Assembly: GCA_030427205.1 (NCBI GenBank)
Contig: JAUHXC010000032.1
Coordinates: forward strand, 1-64,000
Direction of reading: 5' to 3'
From: a bacterium
GTDB taxonomy: Bacteria; Myxococcota_A; Bradymonadia; UBA7976; UBA1532
Length of the DNA stretch: 64,000 nucleotides
The notes under the pieces are model-generated. The model worked only from the letters and a program-made list of their open reading frames with translations, was not told where the DNA came from and ran no database searches. The position numbers were made by a program, and so were the translations under genes. Each line of letters begins with the position of its first letter. Position 1 is the first letter of the stretch. Shown one piece after another: positions 56,235-64,000 of the stretch.

Positions 56235-56639
56235 TCACTTGGGCTGGGCGGCGAGGCTGATGTTGTCGATGCCCGCGGCGCGGGCGGCGTCCATCACCGA
56301 GACCAACAGCCCGTTCTTGCTGTCGGTGTCGGCCTGGATGACCACCGATCCCTTGGGGTTCTCGGCGTGCAGCCGCTCGATGTTGGCCTGCAGGGCCCGG
56401 GGGTCGACCCGTCGCTTGTCGATCCAGATCTCGCCGTCGCTGGTGATGGCGACGAGGATGTTGCCCTGCTCCTTGACCTCGGCGGTCGACGCTGACGGCC
56501 GGTTGACGTCGATGCCGGTCTCCTTGGTGAAGGAGGCCGTCACGATGAAGAAGATCAGCATGATGAAGACGACGTCGAGCATCGGGGTGACGTTGATGTC
56601 TTCTTCTTCGCTCTCGCGATAGCGGGGACGCAGAGCCAT
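56235..56639 (-). CDS. exbD: ExbD-family biopolymer transport protein
   Basis: This 134-residue protein has one membrane helix (INVTPMLDVVFIMLIFFIVTASF) containing the protonatable Asp of the LDV motif and a periplasmic domain (VAITSDGEIWIDKRRVD, VVIQADTDSKNGLLVSVMDAARAAGI). It uses the proton gradient with ExbB. The start overlaps the exbB stop by one base. Confidence 0.95.
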   Translation of the reverse strand: MALRPRYRESEEEDINVTPMLDVVFIMLIFFIVTASFTKETGIDVNRPSASTAEVKEQGNILVAITSDGEIWIDKRRVDPRALQANIERLHAENPKGSVVIQADTDSKNGLLVSVMDAARAAGIDNISLAAQPK

Positions 56640-57187
56640 CAGGCGGCCTCCTCGGCGGCGGGCTCCTGCACCTCGAGCTGGGCCGACAGGCGGGCCCGCG
56701 CGCGCAGGGCGAAGCGCTGGAGCTGGGTGCTGAACAAGAGCCCCGACAGGGCGGCGACCATGCCGGCCATCGTCGGGATCGTCGCCCGGCTGACGCCCGA
56801 GGCCATCGCCCGGGCGTTGCCGCTGCCCGACACCGCCATCACGTCGAACACCTCGATCATGCCGCTCACGGTGCCCAGAAGGCCCAGGAGGGGGCAAATC
56901 GCGATGAGGGTCTTGATGAAACCCATGGAGAATTCGAGGTCCTGGCTGTTCTCGCTGATCAACATTTCCCGTATGCGATGTGCGTGCCAGGACGAGCGAT
57001 CGCTGCGCGCACGCCACGCCTTGCGGGTCTCACGGGTGCGGCGCCAATGCACCGCCGCGATGTAGACCAGCCGCTCGAGGATCGCGCTCCACATCAGCGC
57101 GGTCACCACGAAGATGGCGATGAGCACCGGCCCGCCACGCTCGATGAACGCGAAGATCGCCTCGCGCATGAGATCGAGGTCGAACAT
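56639..57187 (-). CDS. exbB: ExbB/MotA/TolQ-family proton channel protein (short form)
   Basis: This 182-residue protein has a first membrane helix (GGPVLIAIFVVTALMWSAIL), a cytoplasmic loop, and the MotA/TolQ pair of helices (FIKTLIAICPLLGLLGTVSGMIEVF, TIPTMAGMVAALSGLLFSTQL). It is the ExbB2 type. It lies three bases after the larger TtpC-like protein. Confidence 0.94.
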   Translation of the reverse strand: MFDLDLMREAIFAFIERGGPVLIAIFVVTALMWSAILERLVYIAAVHWRRTRETRKAWRARSDRSSWHAHRIREMLISENSQDLEFSMGFIKTLIAICPLLGLLGTVSGMIEVFDVMAVSGSGNARAMASGVSRATIPTMAGMVAALSGLLFSTQLQRFALRARARLSAQLEVQEPAAEEAA

Positions 57188-57190
57188 GGC

Positions 57191-58636
57191 TCAGGCCCCC
57201 TCGGCCTTCTCCGCCTGACGGGCGATGAGGCCGGTGGCCTGCTCGTAGAGCACGTCGGCGACCCGGCGGGCCATGTTGTTGATGCCGCTGTGCAGCAAGA
57301 CCAGCGGGATGGCGACGACCAGCCCGAGCATGGTGGTCACCAGCGCCTCCGAGATGCCGCCGGCCATCAGCTTGGGGTCACCGGTGCCGAAGAGCGTGAT
57401 CGCCTGGAAGGTCTGGATCATGCCGGTGACGGTGCCGAGCAGCCCCATCAGCGGCGCGACCACCGAGACCACCTTCACCACCCAATGCCCCAGCTCGAGG
57501 CGACCGCTCTGCTTGAGGATCGCGTCGTCCAGCCGTCGCTCGAGGGTCTCGACGTCGGCGTTGGGATCGTCGTGATAGGCCCGCAGCACCCGGCCCAGCG
57601 GGTTCCAGCGGCCGGGGGTGGCCGGCTTGCGCCGCTGCAGGCTGACCATCAGGCCCAGCACGAGCAGGTAGAGCAGCCGCAGCAAGCCCCAGGCGGCGGC
57701 GACCGCGCCCAGCGCCAGGATCGCATAGCCCACCACGCCGCCCTGCTCGAGCCGCTCCTCCAACTCGGGGGTCTGCACCAACAGCGACAGCACCGCGCCG
57801 CGGCTCGGGTCGACCGAGAACCGCACGTTGCCCGCGTCCGGCCCGGCCGAGGTGAGCGCACCGGCGGTCTGGCGGTACATCTCGGGCGGCTGACGCCCGA
57901 GCACCGAGAGCTTCTCGACCTCCGGCAGCCACTGCAGGAACTTGTCGCCGGTCACCGCGTTGAACGGGCCGACCCGCACCACCTCGGCGGTCGTATTCTG
58001 CCCGTCCTCGCCGATGATCTCGGTCTCGAACTTCACCACCTCGCCCTGGGCCGCCATCTCCTGCATGAGGATGAAAGCCAGCCCGTCGAGCTGCTCGATG
58101 GTCGGCAGCCGCTTGCTCTCGCCGAGCGCCGCCAGCGACGGCTCGCGGCCGGTGAGCTGGGCGCTGATCAGCGAACCGGCGATGTGGCCACGGGTATCGC
58201 CCGAGACCTGACGCACGATGCCGAACAGCTCGCCGCTGGTGCCCATGCGCTGGCGCAGGGTCTCGGCGAGCTCGACCGCTTTCTTCTCGTTCTCTTCGTA
58301 CTGCAGTTCGAACGCGCCCGAGCGGGCGGTGAGCCGCTGCTCTTCGGCCTTGGCCGCCGCGAGCATCTCCGCCTGCTTCGCCTTGTCGGCGATGAAGGCC
58401 TTCTCCCGGGCCTCCTCCTCCGCGGAGAGCCGGGCGGTGCCCTGGCGCACCCGCTCGAGCAGCTCGTCGATGCTCGCGGGCTTCGGCGCCTTGACCCGCG
58501 GCTCGGGGGCCGGCTCGGGGGCCGGCACGGCGGCGGGCGCGTCGGCCTCGGGCGACTGGCCGAGAGCGGGCGCGGCCACGAGCAGCGCGGCGGCGATCGC
58601 GATGAGGCGCGTCGTCTGGTGCATCGTGACGCTCAT
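57191..58636 (-). CDS. TtpC-like ExbB homologue with periplasmic coiled-coil extension
   Basis: This 481-residue protein has a signal peptide, then a coiled-coil periplasmic region (ASIDELLERVRQGTARLSAEE, AEMLAAAKAEEQRLTA) and a globular part. The C-terminal MotA/TolQ domain has GYAILALGAVAAAWGLLRLLYL, VVAPLMGLLGTVTGMIQTFQ and TTMLGLVVAIPLVLLHSGI. In Vibrio TtpC is essential for TonB2 function and probably spans the periplasm. ATG 58636 overlaps the DUF3450 stop as ATGA. Confidence 0.92.
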   Translation of the reverse strand: MSVTMHQTTRLIAIAAALLVAAPALGQSPEADAPAAVPAPEPAPEPRVKAPKPASIDELLERVRQGTARLSAEEEAREKAFIADKAKQAEMLAAAKAEEQRLTARSGAFELQYEENEKKAVELAETLRQRMGTSGELFGIVRQVSGDTRGHIAGSLISAQLTGREPSLAALGESKRLPTIEQLDGLAFILMQEMAAQGEVVKFETEIIGEDGQNTTAEVVRVGPFNAVTGDKFLQWLPEVEKLSVLGRQPPEMYRQTAGALTSAGPDAGNVRFSVDPSRGAVLSLLVQTPELEERLEQGGVVGYAILALGAVAAAWGLLRLLYLLVLGLMVSLQRRKPATPGRWNPLGRVLRAYHDDPNADVETLERRLDDAILKQSGRLELGHWVVKVVSVVAPLMGLLGTVTGMIQTFQAITLFGTGDPKLMAGGISEALVTTMLGLVVAIPLVLLHSGINNMARRVADVLYEQATGLIARQAEKAEGA

Positions 58637-59448
58637 CGCTTCATCGCCTCCGCCAGATCGCTGCGCTCGCCGGGCTTGGGGGCCGGGACGGGCACCCGCA
58701 CCAGATCGGGCGCGGCCTGCTTGCGGGCCATGCGCAGCCCCTTGCGGATCGCCCGCAGCTGCTCGGGGCTGACCGGGCGCCACGCCTTGGCGCCGCGGTC
58801 GTAGAATCCGCCCTGCTGGCCGTCGAGGCTGGCGTACATCAACGACAGCCGGCCGACCCGCAGGATGTCGACGGTATTGGCTTCACCGCCCTCCAGCTTC
58901 ACTTCGCCGCGATAGGCCTCGATGGTGCGACCGTAGTCGTTCTCGATCTGGTAGGCCTCGAGCAGCCGGCGGAATTTCTCCGACTCGGCGATGTCGGCCC
59001 GGTCCATCATCTTGTTGAGCCCGGCGATGCGCCCGCGGCGTTCATCGAGCAAAAACGGCATGTCCAGCTCGATGAAGTTCTCGAGCTCGTCGAGCATGCG
59101 CAGCATCAGCGGCGTCATCTGGCGGCTGATCTCCGCCACCCGGTCGATCTGATCACGCACGTCGTCCAGCTCGGCCTGCTGGGCGGCGATCAGGGTCTGG
59201 AGCTGGGCGTTGTAGGCCCGCAGCGCCTTGTTGCGGCGCTGCACGGCCCGCCACTCGGCCAGCAGATCGTCGGTCTCGTCGCTGATCGCGTCGATCTTCT
59301 TCTGCTTCTCGGCCAGCTCTTTGTTCTCTTCGACGACCTGAGCGATCAGGTCGTCGACGGGACCCTCGTCGTCGGCGAACGCAACGGCGCACAGCCCACA
59401 GAGGGCCAGCGCCGCCGCCGGCAGGGCGAGGCGGGGGGTGCGGATCAT
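58633..59448 (-). CDS. DUF3450 periplasmic coiled-coil protein
   Basis: This 271-residue protein has a Sec signal (ending VAFA), a long coiled coil (about 30-110), then the DUF3450 signature (LRMLDELENFIELDMPFLLDERRGRIAGL, RLLEAYQIENDYGRTIEAY, LRVGRLSLMYASLDGQQGGFYD). It is the usual first gene of TonB2-like operons, of unknown role. ATG 59448 has GGAG at seven bases. It lies 13 bases after the receptor gene. Confidence 0.92.
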   Translation of the reverse strand: MIRTPRLALPAAALALCGLCAVAFADDEGPVDDLIAQVVEENKELAEKQKKIDAISDETDDLLAEWRAVQRRNKALRAYNAQLQTLIAAQQAELDDVRDQIDRVAEISRQMTPLMLRMLDELENFIELDMPFLLDERRGRIAGLNKMMDRADIAESEKFRRLLEAYQIENDYGRTIEAYRGEVKLEGGEANTVDILRVGRLSLMYASLDGQQGGFYDRGAKAWRPVSPEQLRAIRKGLRMARKQAAPDLVRVPVPAPKPGERSDLAEAMKR

Positions 59449-59461
59449 GAAACGGCTCCGA

Positions 59462-62400
59462 TCAGAAATCGTAGCTGAGGCGGGTGAAGACGAACCGGCC
59501 GGTGAAGTTGTAGCTCTCGGGGTTGGCGTTCTGGCCGCCCTCGAGGAAGAACGGGGGGTCGGTGTCGAGCAGGTTCTGCGCGCCGACGATGATCCCGAGG
59601 TCTTCGTACTGGTAGTCGATGGCCAGGTCGACGTAGCCGATGGCGTCGACGGTGGGGTACGGGTCACCCTCGGTCTCGGGGAAGACGTCGGCCCCGCCGA
59701 TGTGGCGGTAGCGCACGCTCGCGGTCAGGTCGTCGATGCCGTAGGCCAGCCGGGCGACCCAGCGCCACTGGGCGAAGGTGCCCGCGTTGCTGGTGATCTT
59801 GCCGGCGTACTCCTCGGTATTGCCCTCGATGGTCTCGTCGTACTGCATGAGGTAGTTGGCGTGCCAACCCAGCTCGATGCGGCCGGCGTCGGGCGCCCCG
59901 AAGAGGCCCAGATCGAGGATGTAGTCGACGGTGATGTCGAGCCCCTGGGTCTCGACGAGGCCGATGTTCTGCGCCGAGGCGACCAGCTCGTTGACCACGT
60001 TGGTATTCTGGTTGCGGGTGATGAGGGCGCAGTCCTCGGCGCTGCCTTCTTCGTAGCAGCGGTTGAGGATCGACTGCGGGTCGGGGTTGGTGATCGCGTT
60101 GCTGATGTCGACCCGGTAGTAGTCCACCGTCGCCGAGAAGCCTTCGAGCCACTCGTTGAACTTCGGGGTGAGCACCACGCCGACGTTCATGATGTTGGCC
60201 GTCTCGGCGGTGAGCGCCTCGTTGCCGCCGATGTTGGTCCGCATCTGCGAGCCCCCGGCGTCGTTCTGGTTGTAGTCGCCGGGCACGCCCTCGGCTTCGC
60301 AGCGATCCTTGACCGCCTGCGGCAGCTCGTCGTTGCTGCCCCACTCGTTGCAGGGGTCGGTGAGGGTCTCGTAGCTGTCCGCCGCGCCGCCGAAGAGGTC
60401 GCTGATCGTCGGCGCGCGGAAGGCCGTCGAGTATACGCCGCGGAGCCGGATGTCGCGGGTCGGGGCGTAGCTCAGCGCGGCGCGGGTGGTGAGGTCGTTG
60501 CCGAAGGTGCTGTAGTTCGCGAAGCGGGCGGCGAGGTCGACGGTGACGTCGTGGGCGCCGGGCAGATCGCTGGCGAGCGGCAGGCTCAACTCGGCGAAGG
60601 CCGCGCCGACGGTGTAGTCACCCTCGGTCAGCCCGATGCCGTTGCCCGCCGAGTCGCCGGCCACGGTGACCGCGCCGGGCATGTTGAAGCCCGACTCCCG
60701 GCGGAACTCGCCGCCGATGGCGCCGCCGAGCGGGCCGGCCCACAGCTCGACGATGTCGCCGGCGAGCGAGAGGCCGGTGCTGAAGTGGTCGTAGCCGGTG
60801 ACCTCGACGTCGGTGAAGCGGATGTAGTCGAGCACCTCGTCCTGCAGCTGCGCGCCGAAGAAGTCGCCGACCACGCAGCCGCGGTGGGCGTTGACCGAGC
60901 ACAGCGCGGGGTCGGCCGCCTCGTAGGCCCGGGCCAGGTTCACCGAGTTGCGGATGGTCTGGTTCGACTCGCTGCGGCCGTAGTTGATGTACAGCTCCCA
61001 GCGCATCGCGTCGTCGAACACGGTGCCGTTGATGCCGCCGACCACCCGGAAGACGTCCGACTCGGTGTCGGTGATCCGGTTGCCGACGTCGGCCATGCGG
61101 CGGGCCATGATGATGCTGCCCTCGGTGACCGCGGCGTCGGCCTGCATCTCGGCCTCTTCCTGAGTCAGGTCGCCGGCCTCGATGGCGTCCTGCAGGCTGT
61201 CGAGCACGATGCCGCGCACCGTCGCCCGGAAGTCATCGGGCACGTAGGGGTTGCTCCAGGGCACCTCGAAGCCGTTGGCGAAGGTGGCGGTACCGCCGAG
61301 GCCGACAGGCTGCGGCGCGAGCTGGTTGCGGCTCTCGCGGTTGGTATAGGTCGTCTCGAGGAAGAGCTCGGCGTCGTCGGTCAGCTCGTAGCGGGCCAGC
61401 GTCGTGAAGGCGAAGCGCTGGGTATCGCCGGCCAGCCACTGCTCGAGGCCGTAGTTGTAGCGATCCTCGGGGTCGTAGGGCCCGAAGCTGCCGCCCGGGG
61501 CCGCGCCGGGGTCGTTCGGGTTGAAGTAGGCCCCGGTGAACGACAGGTCGCGGCCGTAGATCGGCGCGCCGCTGCCGATGAGCTGGAAGATCGAGCCATC
61601 GTCGGCGGTCTCGGCGAAGACCACCGGATCGCGGGCCCAATCACGGTCGGCCTGGGCGATGTGGCCGCGCCGCATGAACGTGAAGTTGGTGGTGATGTTG
61701 CCCTTGTCGAACGTGTGGCCGAGGGTCAGCGACGCGCCCAGCTCCGAGCCGTCACCGTGGGTGGTGATGCCGCCGAAGAGATCGACCCGCGCGCCCTCGA
61801 AGTCCCGCTTGAGGATGATGTTGACCACGCCGCCGACCGCGTCGGAGCCGTAGATCGCCGACGCGCCGTCGAGCAGCACCTCGACCCGCTCGATCATCGC
61901 GACCGGGATGTTGTTGAGGTCGACCGCCTCGCTGACGCCGGTGCCGTTGGTCACGAAGCGGCGCCCGTTGACCAGCACCAGCGTGCGCTGGATGCCCAGG
62001 TTGCGCAGGTCGATGAACGACAGCCCGTTGCCGCCGTTGTTGTTGTTCTTGTTGATGCCCTGCAGGGTCACGCTGGGCAGCTTGCGCAGCAGCTCGTCGA
62101 TGGTCGACACGCCCGAGACGGCGATGTCGTCGGCGTCGACGACGGCGATGTGCCCGAACTCCTCGAGGTTGTCGCGCCCGATGCGCGAGCCGGTCACCAT
62201 GATGACTTCGGTGTCATCCTCGGCGGCCCCTTCCGCCTGCTCGGCGGCCTCTTCGGCTTGCTCAGCAGCCTCTTCGGCGGCTTCCTCGGCCTCTTCGGCG
62301 GCTTCCTCGGCCTCTTCGGCGGCTTCCTCGGCCTCCTCGGCGGCTTCCTCGGCCTCCTCGGCGGCTTCCTCGGCTTCGTCGGCGGCTTCCTCGGCTTCCT

Positions 62401-62554
62401 CAGCGGCTTCTTCGGCCTTCTCCTCCGCCTTCTCGGCGGCGGCTTCGACCTTCTCCTTCGCCTGCTCGACGGCGGCTTCCGGCGTCTGAGCCAGGCCCGA
62501 GAGAGGCCACATGAGGGCCATGGCACACGCGACGATCTTGGTGGTTTCGTTCAC
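59462..62554 (-). CDS. TonB-dependent outer-membrane receptor with acidic heptad-repeat extension
   Basis: This 1030-residue receptor has a signal peptide ending LSGLAQ (23) and an unusual Ala/Glu-only helical extension (about 27-112, repeats of EEAEEAA). The TonB box is DTEVIMVTGSRI. The plug (VDADDIAVSG, LPSVTLQGIN, GRRFVTNGTG, VEVLLDGASAIYGSDAVGGVVNI) and a 22-stranded barrel ending FTRLSYDF follow. Substrate is unknown; the plug resembles the OMR/SusC-free Proteobacterial class. GTG 62554, preceded by GGAGGGGAG, leaves a proper signal peptide; upstream ATGs do not. It heads the operon down to the TPR lipoprotein. Confidence 0.93.
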   Translation of the reverse strand: MNETTKIVACAMALMWPLSGLAQTPEAAVEQAKEKVEAAAEKAEEKAEEAAEEAEEAADEAEEAAEEAEEAAEEAEEAAEEAEEAAEEAEEAAEEAAEQAEEAAEQAEGAAEDDTEVIMVTGSRIGRDNLEEFGHIAVVDADDIAVSGVSTIDELLRKLPSVTLQGINKNNNNGGNGLSFIDLRNLGIQRTLVLVNGRRFVTNGTGVSEAVDLNNIPVAMIERVEVLLDGASAIYGSDAVGGVVNIILKRDFEGARVDLFGGITTHGDGSELGASLTLGHTFDKGNITTNFTFMRRGHIAQADRDWARDPVVFAETADDGSIFQLIGSGAPIYGRDLSFTGAYFNPNDPGAAPGGSFGPYDPEDRYNYGLEQWLAGDTQRFAFTTLARYELTDDAELFLETTYTNRESRNQLAPQPVGLGGTATFANGFEVPWSNPYVPDDFRATVRGIVLDSLQDAIEAGDLTQEEAEMQADAAVTEGSIIMARRMADVGNRITDTESDVFRVVGGINGTVFDDAMRWELYINYGRSESNQTIRNSVNLARAYEAADPALCSVNAHRGCVVGDFFGAQLQDEVLDYIRFTDVEVTGYDHFSTGLSLAGDIVELWAGPLGGAIGGEFRRESGFNMPGAVTVAGDSAGNGIGLTEGDYTVGAAFAELSLPLASDLPGAHDVTVDLAARFANYSTFGNDLTTRAALSYAPTRDIRLRGVYSTAFRAPTISDLFGGAADSYETLTDPCNEWGSNDELPQAVKDRCEAEGVPGDYNQNDAGGSQMRTNIGGNEALTAETANIMNVGVVLTPKFNEWLEGFSATVDYYRVDISNAITNPDPQSILNRCYEEGSAEDCALITRNQNTNVVNELVASAQNIGLVETQGLDITVDYILDLGLFGAPDAGRIELGWHANYLMQYDETIEGNTEEYAGKITSNAGTFAQWRWVARLAYGIDDLTASVRYRHIGGADVFPETEGDPYPTVDAIGYVDLAIDYQYEDLGIIVGAQNLLDTDPPFFLEGGQNANPESYNFTGRFVFTRLSYDF
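62270..62402 (-). repeat. 21-bp tandem repeats encoding EEAEEAA heptads
   Basis: About six near-identical 21-base units of the type GGCCTCTTCGGCGGCTTCCTC run through the 5' part of the receptor gene, each adding one seven-residue EEAEEAA block. Copy changes keep the frame. Confidence 0.85.
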
Positions 62555-62810
62555 CCACTCCCCTCCGCGGTCAGCGGTGATGCGACCCTCCCCCGAGGGC
62601 ATCACCGAGTTGATAGACTCGAATAGCGGAGGCGATCGCCCCGACGCAAGCCCCTTGCCATCGGTCGCCGGGTGCAGGCCCCGCCGAGGGACTTCTGGCT
62701 ACCGGATACGGACATACATCGGCCGGCACGACGCGCGTCCGTCGTTGAACCTGCCAGCCCGGTCCAGTACACCATCGGGCATGCACCGCTCGCCGAACGC
62801 ACGCCCGCTC

Positions 62811-64000
62811 ATGCCCTCCGGCCGCCGCCTGCTCAGCGTGCCGCTGCTCGTCGCCGTGCTCGTGGCCTGTGGCACCGCGCCCCCGCCACGGGCCGAGCCG
62901 GGCCCGGCGCCGCAGCCGGCCGACGCGCCCGCAACCGCCGAAGCCCCGCCGGTCGTCGACAGCGACAGCCCACCGGGTGAACCGACGACGCCGTCCGCAA
63001 TCACCCAAGGCTTCGCCGCCCGGCTGTCGGCTCTGGATGGCGCGGCCCTGATCGACGCCGTCGCCGCCGCGCCCGCCGCCGACCTCGAATCCGCGTTGGA
63101 GCAGCTCGACCCGAGCGCGCCCGCCGCCGCGTGGGCCGCGCTGAGGCTGGGTCGGCTCGCGGCCCACCGGCGGGACTTCCGCCAGGCGTCTGATCTGCTC
63201 AGCCTGGCCACCGCGGCCGGCGGCGAGCCTGCGCGGGCGGCGCGCGAGACCCTCGATCGCCTCGCCGCCCGCCGGCGGGTCGTGCCGGGGCGCATCGGCG
63301 TACTGCTGCCGCTCTCGGGGCCCTACGCGCCCATCGGCAAGGCTGCGCTGACCGCCGCGCGCATGGCGGTCGACGGGCGCGAGGGCATCGAGCTGGTCAT
63401 CGGCGATACCGCCGGCGACGCCGATCGGGCCCCGCAGGTGCTCGAATCGCTGGTGCTGGAGAAAGGCGTCGCCGCGGTGCTCGGCCCGGTCGGCGCCATC
63501 GAGAGCCACGCCGCCGCCCGCGCCGCCGAGCGGCTCGAGGTGCCGTTGATGGCCCTGTCGTCCCGGGCCGATCTGACCCGGCTGGGCACCTTCGTCTTCC
63601 GCCACCGGCTGACCCGGCAGGCGCAGGCGCGCACCATCGGGCGCCACGCGGTCGAGACGCTCGGGCTGCGCACATTCGCCATCCTCTACCCGGACACCGA
63701 CTACGGCCGGGAGATGATGCAGGCGTTCTGGCAGACGGTGACCCGCCTCGGCGGCGAGGTGCGCGGCGCGCAGGGCTACTCGGTCAACGTCAACGACGTC
63801 AACGAGCCGATCAAGAAGCTGGTCGGGCGGCACCACCTCGAAGCGCGCACCGCCGATCCGCACTGGCAGGCGCTCAACCGCAAGTCGAAGGACAAGGCGC
63901 TGCACGTGCCGCCGGTCGTCGACTTCGAAGCGCTCTTCATCCCCGACGGCGGGCGGCGGGTCCGGCTCATCCTGCCCTTCCTCGCGTACTGGGACATCGA
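62811..64000 (+). CDS. LpoA-like penicillin-binding-protein activator / periplasmic ligand-binding lipoprotein (partial)
   Basis: At least 396 residues of a lipoprotein (signal MPSGRRLLSVPLLVAVLVAC) running off the right edge. A Pro/Ala-rich linker and a short helical region precede a Leu/Ile/Val-binding-protein fold (RIGVLLPLSGPYAPIGKAALTAARMA, GVAAVLGPVGAIES, FRHRLTRQAQARTIGRHAVE, FAILYPDTDYGREMMQAFW, DFEALFIPDGGRRVRLILPF). This matches the PBP-activator (YraM/LpoA) family. ATG 62811 best fits the signal; ATG 62781 is in frame upstream. It is divergent from the receptor operon; the 256-base gap holds both promoters. Confidence 0.85.
   Translation, partial: MPSGRRLLSVPLLVAVLVACGTAPPPRAEPGPAPQPADAPATAEAPPVVDSDSPPGEPTTPSAITQGFAARLSALDGAALIDAVAAAPAADLESALEQLDPSAPAAAWAALRLGRLAAHRRDFRQASDLLSLATAAGGEPARAARETLDRLAARRRVVPGRIGVLLPLSGPYAPIGKAALTAARMAVDGREGIELVIGDTAGDADRAPQVLESLVLEKGVAAVLGPVGAIESHAAARAAERLEVPLMALSSRADLTRLGTFVFRHRLTRQAQARTIGRHAVETLGLRTFAILYPDTDYGREMMQAFWQTVTRLGGEVRGAQGYSVNVNDVNEPIKKLVGRHHLEARTADPHWQALNRKSKDKALHVPPVVDFEALFIPDGGRRVRLILPFLAYWDI

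Noticed and set aside
62270..62402. Possible CRISPR-like array because of regular short repeats
   Set aside because: The 21-base units are contiguous, without spacers, and lie in frame in the receptor gene.
59438..62626. Long plus-strand open frame opposite the TonB-dependent receptor
   Set aside because: Antisense shadow of the receptor; its Leu/Phe/Gly repeat is just the complement of the Ala/Glu heptads.
62555..62810. Fur box or other iron-type operator between the receptor and LpoA-like genes
   Set aside because: No GATAATGATAATC-like sequence was seen; only a weak CGAGT/ACTCG dyad at about 62610-62625.

Overview
The window is 64 kb of high-GC, densely coding DNA from a Gram-negative bacterium. 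The best guess is a member of the Myxococcota or a related former deltaproteobacterial group. The support is a zinc-ribbon Ser/Thr kinase with a C-terminal membrane anchor, an FHA-like/AgmX C-terminal chimera, large secreted lipoproteins with TIG and FG-GAP repeats, a metzincin-type giant lipoprotein, an ECF sigma/anti-sigma pair, and a TonB2-like ExbB/ExbD system with DUF3450 and TPR partners. This assignment is inference from gene content only. No rRNA, tRNA, CRISPR array, transposase, integrase or phage structural operon was found, and no gene-free stretch exceeds about 290 bases.

Left end (1-5562): a secreted fibre-like protein on the minus strand (signal peptide, short collagen-like run, four 34-residue tail-fibre-like repeats, at least three fibrinogen-C-like modules), broken by two frame changes and running off the left edge; a small TPR-like gene; and a GH31 sulfoquinovosidase-family gene that is truncated and frameshifted. 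5644-13496: oligopeptidase B lipoprotein, glycerophosphodiesterase, fluoride channel and HAD phosphatase on the minus strand; then hutH-hutI (histidine degradation) from a clear promoter, followed by a WYL regulator.

13533-25037 is a long minus-strand housekeeping series: an HtrA-like pseudoprotease, tilS, ftsH, a terminator, then folP, dacA, ybbR, glmM, a degenerate pdxJ, nnr and tsaC, most overlapping by 1-4 bases. It joins c-di-AMP synthesis, cell-wall precursor synthesis, folate synthesis and tRNA modification. 25325-44309 is a signalling and cell-surface region: FHA-like/AgmX protein, a 55-residue small protein, FHA/coiled-coil protein, glutaredoxin, metalloprotease lipoprotein, dual cNMP-binding protein, TIG/FG-GAP lipoprotein, small lipoprotein, Ser/Thr kinase, CHAT-like protein and a TPR protein.

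44501-54299 holds a methyltransferase with a YdjY lipoprotein, an inositol-phosphate synthase with a UbiA prenyltransferase, envelope proteins, an ECF sigma factor with its membrane anti-sigma factor, a DTW-domain tRNA enzyme, and a lipoprotein with three copper-only SOD-like domains. 54315-62554 is a seven-gene operon for a TonB-dependent receptor and its dedicated energiser (receptor, DUF3450, TtpC-like, ExbB, ExbD, TonB, TPR lipoprotein). The right edge cuts an LpoA-like lipoprotein.

No convincing new defence or mobile system was seen. The most unusual items are the triple copper-only SOD-like lipoprotein, the PdxJ homologue lacking its catalytic histidines, the HtrA-like pseudoprotease upstream of tilS, and the acidic heptad-repeat extension on the TonB-dependent receptor.
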